NCBI RefSeq assembly: GCF_002234405.1
Contig: NZ_NMQT01000189.1
Location: 1-37,374 of the forward strand
Origin: Amycolatopsis thailandensis
GTDB lineage: Bacteria > Actinomycetota > Actinomycetes > Mycobacteriales > Pseudonocardiaceae
DNA: 37,374 nucleotides
Reading direction: 5' to 3'
Positions 37,329 through 37,374 of this stretch are shown here, piece by piece. The position numbers and the translations under genes were made by a program. The first letter of the stretch is position 1; every line of letters starts with the position of its first letter. The notes beneath the pieces are model-generated. The model did no database searches and was not told where the DNA came from. It was given only the letters and a program-made list of their open reading frames with translations.

Positions 37329-37374
37329 CTACACCACCCCGATGCCGCCAGTGAACAACACGAACACCACCCGG
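37329..37374 (-). CDS. Possible 3' end of a membrane-protein gene
   Basis: On the minus strand the last 46 bases read RVVFVLFTGGIGVV then TAG. The hydrophobic composition suits the C-terminal end of a membrane protein that begins beyond the window. Fourteen codons are too few for certainty. Positions 37239-37328 hold nothing recognisable. Confidence 0.2.
   Translation of the reverse strand, partial: RVVFVLFTGGIGVV

Overview
The window is high-GC actinobacterial chromosome with many GTG starts, ANTAR, ECF and SARP regulators, and long perfect intergenic palindromes. Codon use, gene content and palindrome style suggest an Amycolatopsis-like member of the Pseudonocardiales. That assignment is an inference; no taxonomic marker was compared.

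Positions 1-8.2 kb hold ordinary accessory metabolism. There is a 2,2-dialkylglycine decarboxylase (dgdA) with a divergent LysR regulator, an MFS efflux pump with a divergent MerR regulator, a Gfo/Idh/MocA oxidoreductase behind a TTGACA promoter with two identical LacI-type palindromes, a GAF-ANTAR RNA-binding regulator, and a Tet(M)/Otr(A)-like ribosomal protection GTPase whose start is overlapped by a small leader frame and hairpin. From 8.3 to 19.6 kb come a large secreted multi-domain beta-helix enzyme (GH87 / alpha-1,3-glucanase type), a TetR - AurF-like diiron oxygenase - DoxX-like operon, two secreted trypsin-like proteases with a neighbouring HTH regulator that shares a 36-bp upstream motif with the first protease, an ECF41 sigma factor with glyoxalase-fold neighbours, and a methyltransferase.

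From about 20.1 to 35.4 kb the content changes to a conflict/defence-like island ending at a tRNA-Lys gene. Its core is a tightly coupled four-gene operon: a TIR protein with the usual catalytic Glu, a KGGVGR-variant MinD/ParA-like ATPase with a possible degenerate TIR-like C-terminal domain, a small winged-helix protein, and a 1053-aa protein with an N-terminal AAA/STAND-like NTPase and a C-terminal HerA/FtsK-like ATPase. Next to it are a second, apparently catalytically degenerate TIR protein, a 57-aa secreted peptide directly upstream of an XRE-TPR regulator, a 977-aa AfsR/SARP-type regulator (OmpR-like HTH, BTAD, NB-ARC, TPR), an uncharacterised protein, and a protein with a possible PD-(D/E)XK-like nuclease core.

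The strongest non-coding signal is a set of heptamer repeats with exact 11-bp phasing, the classic SARP operator geometry. It occurs at three promoters, in each case reading toward the downstream gene: the second TIR gene, the gene at 32352 and the nuclease-like gene at 33550. This suggests that the SARP controls those genes, and probably itself, as one regulon. The window ends after the tRNA with an L,D-transpeptidase lipoprotein and a 26-bp-stem terminator. No transposase, integrase, rRNA or CRISPR array was seen.
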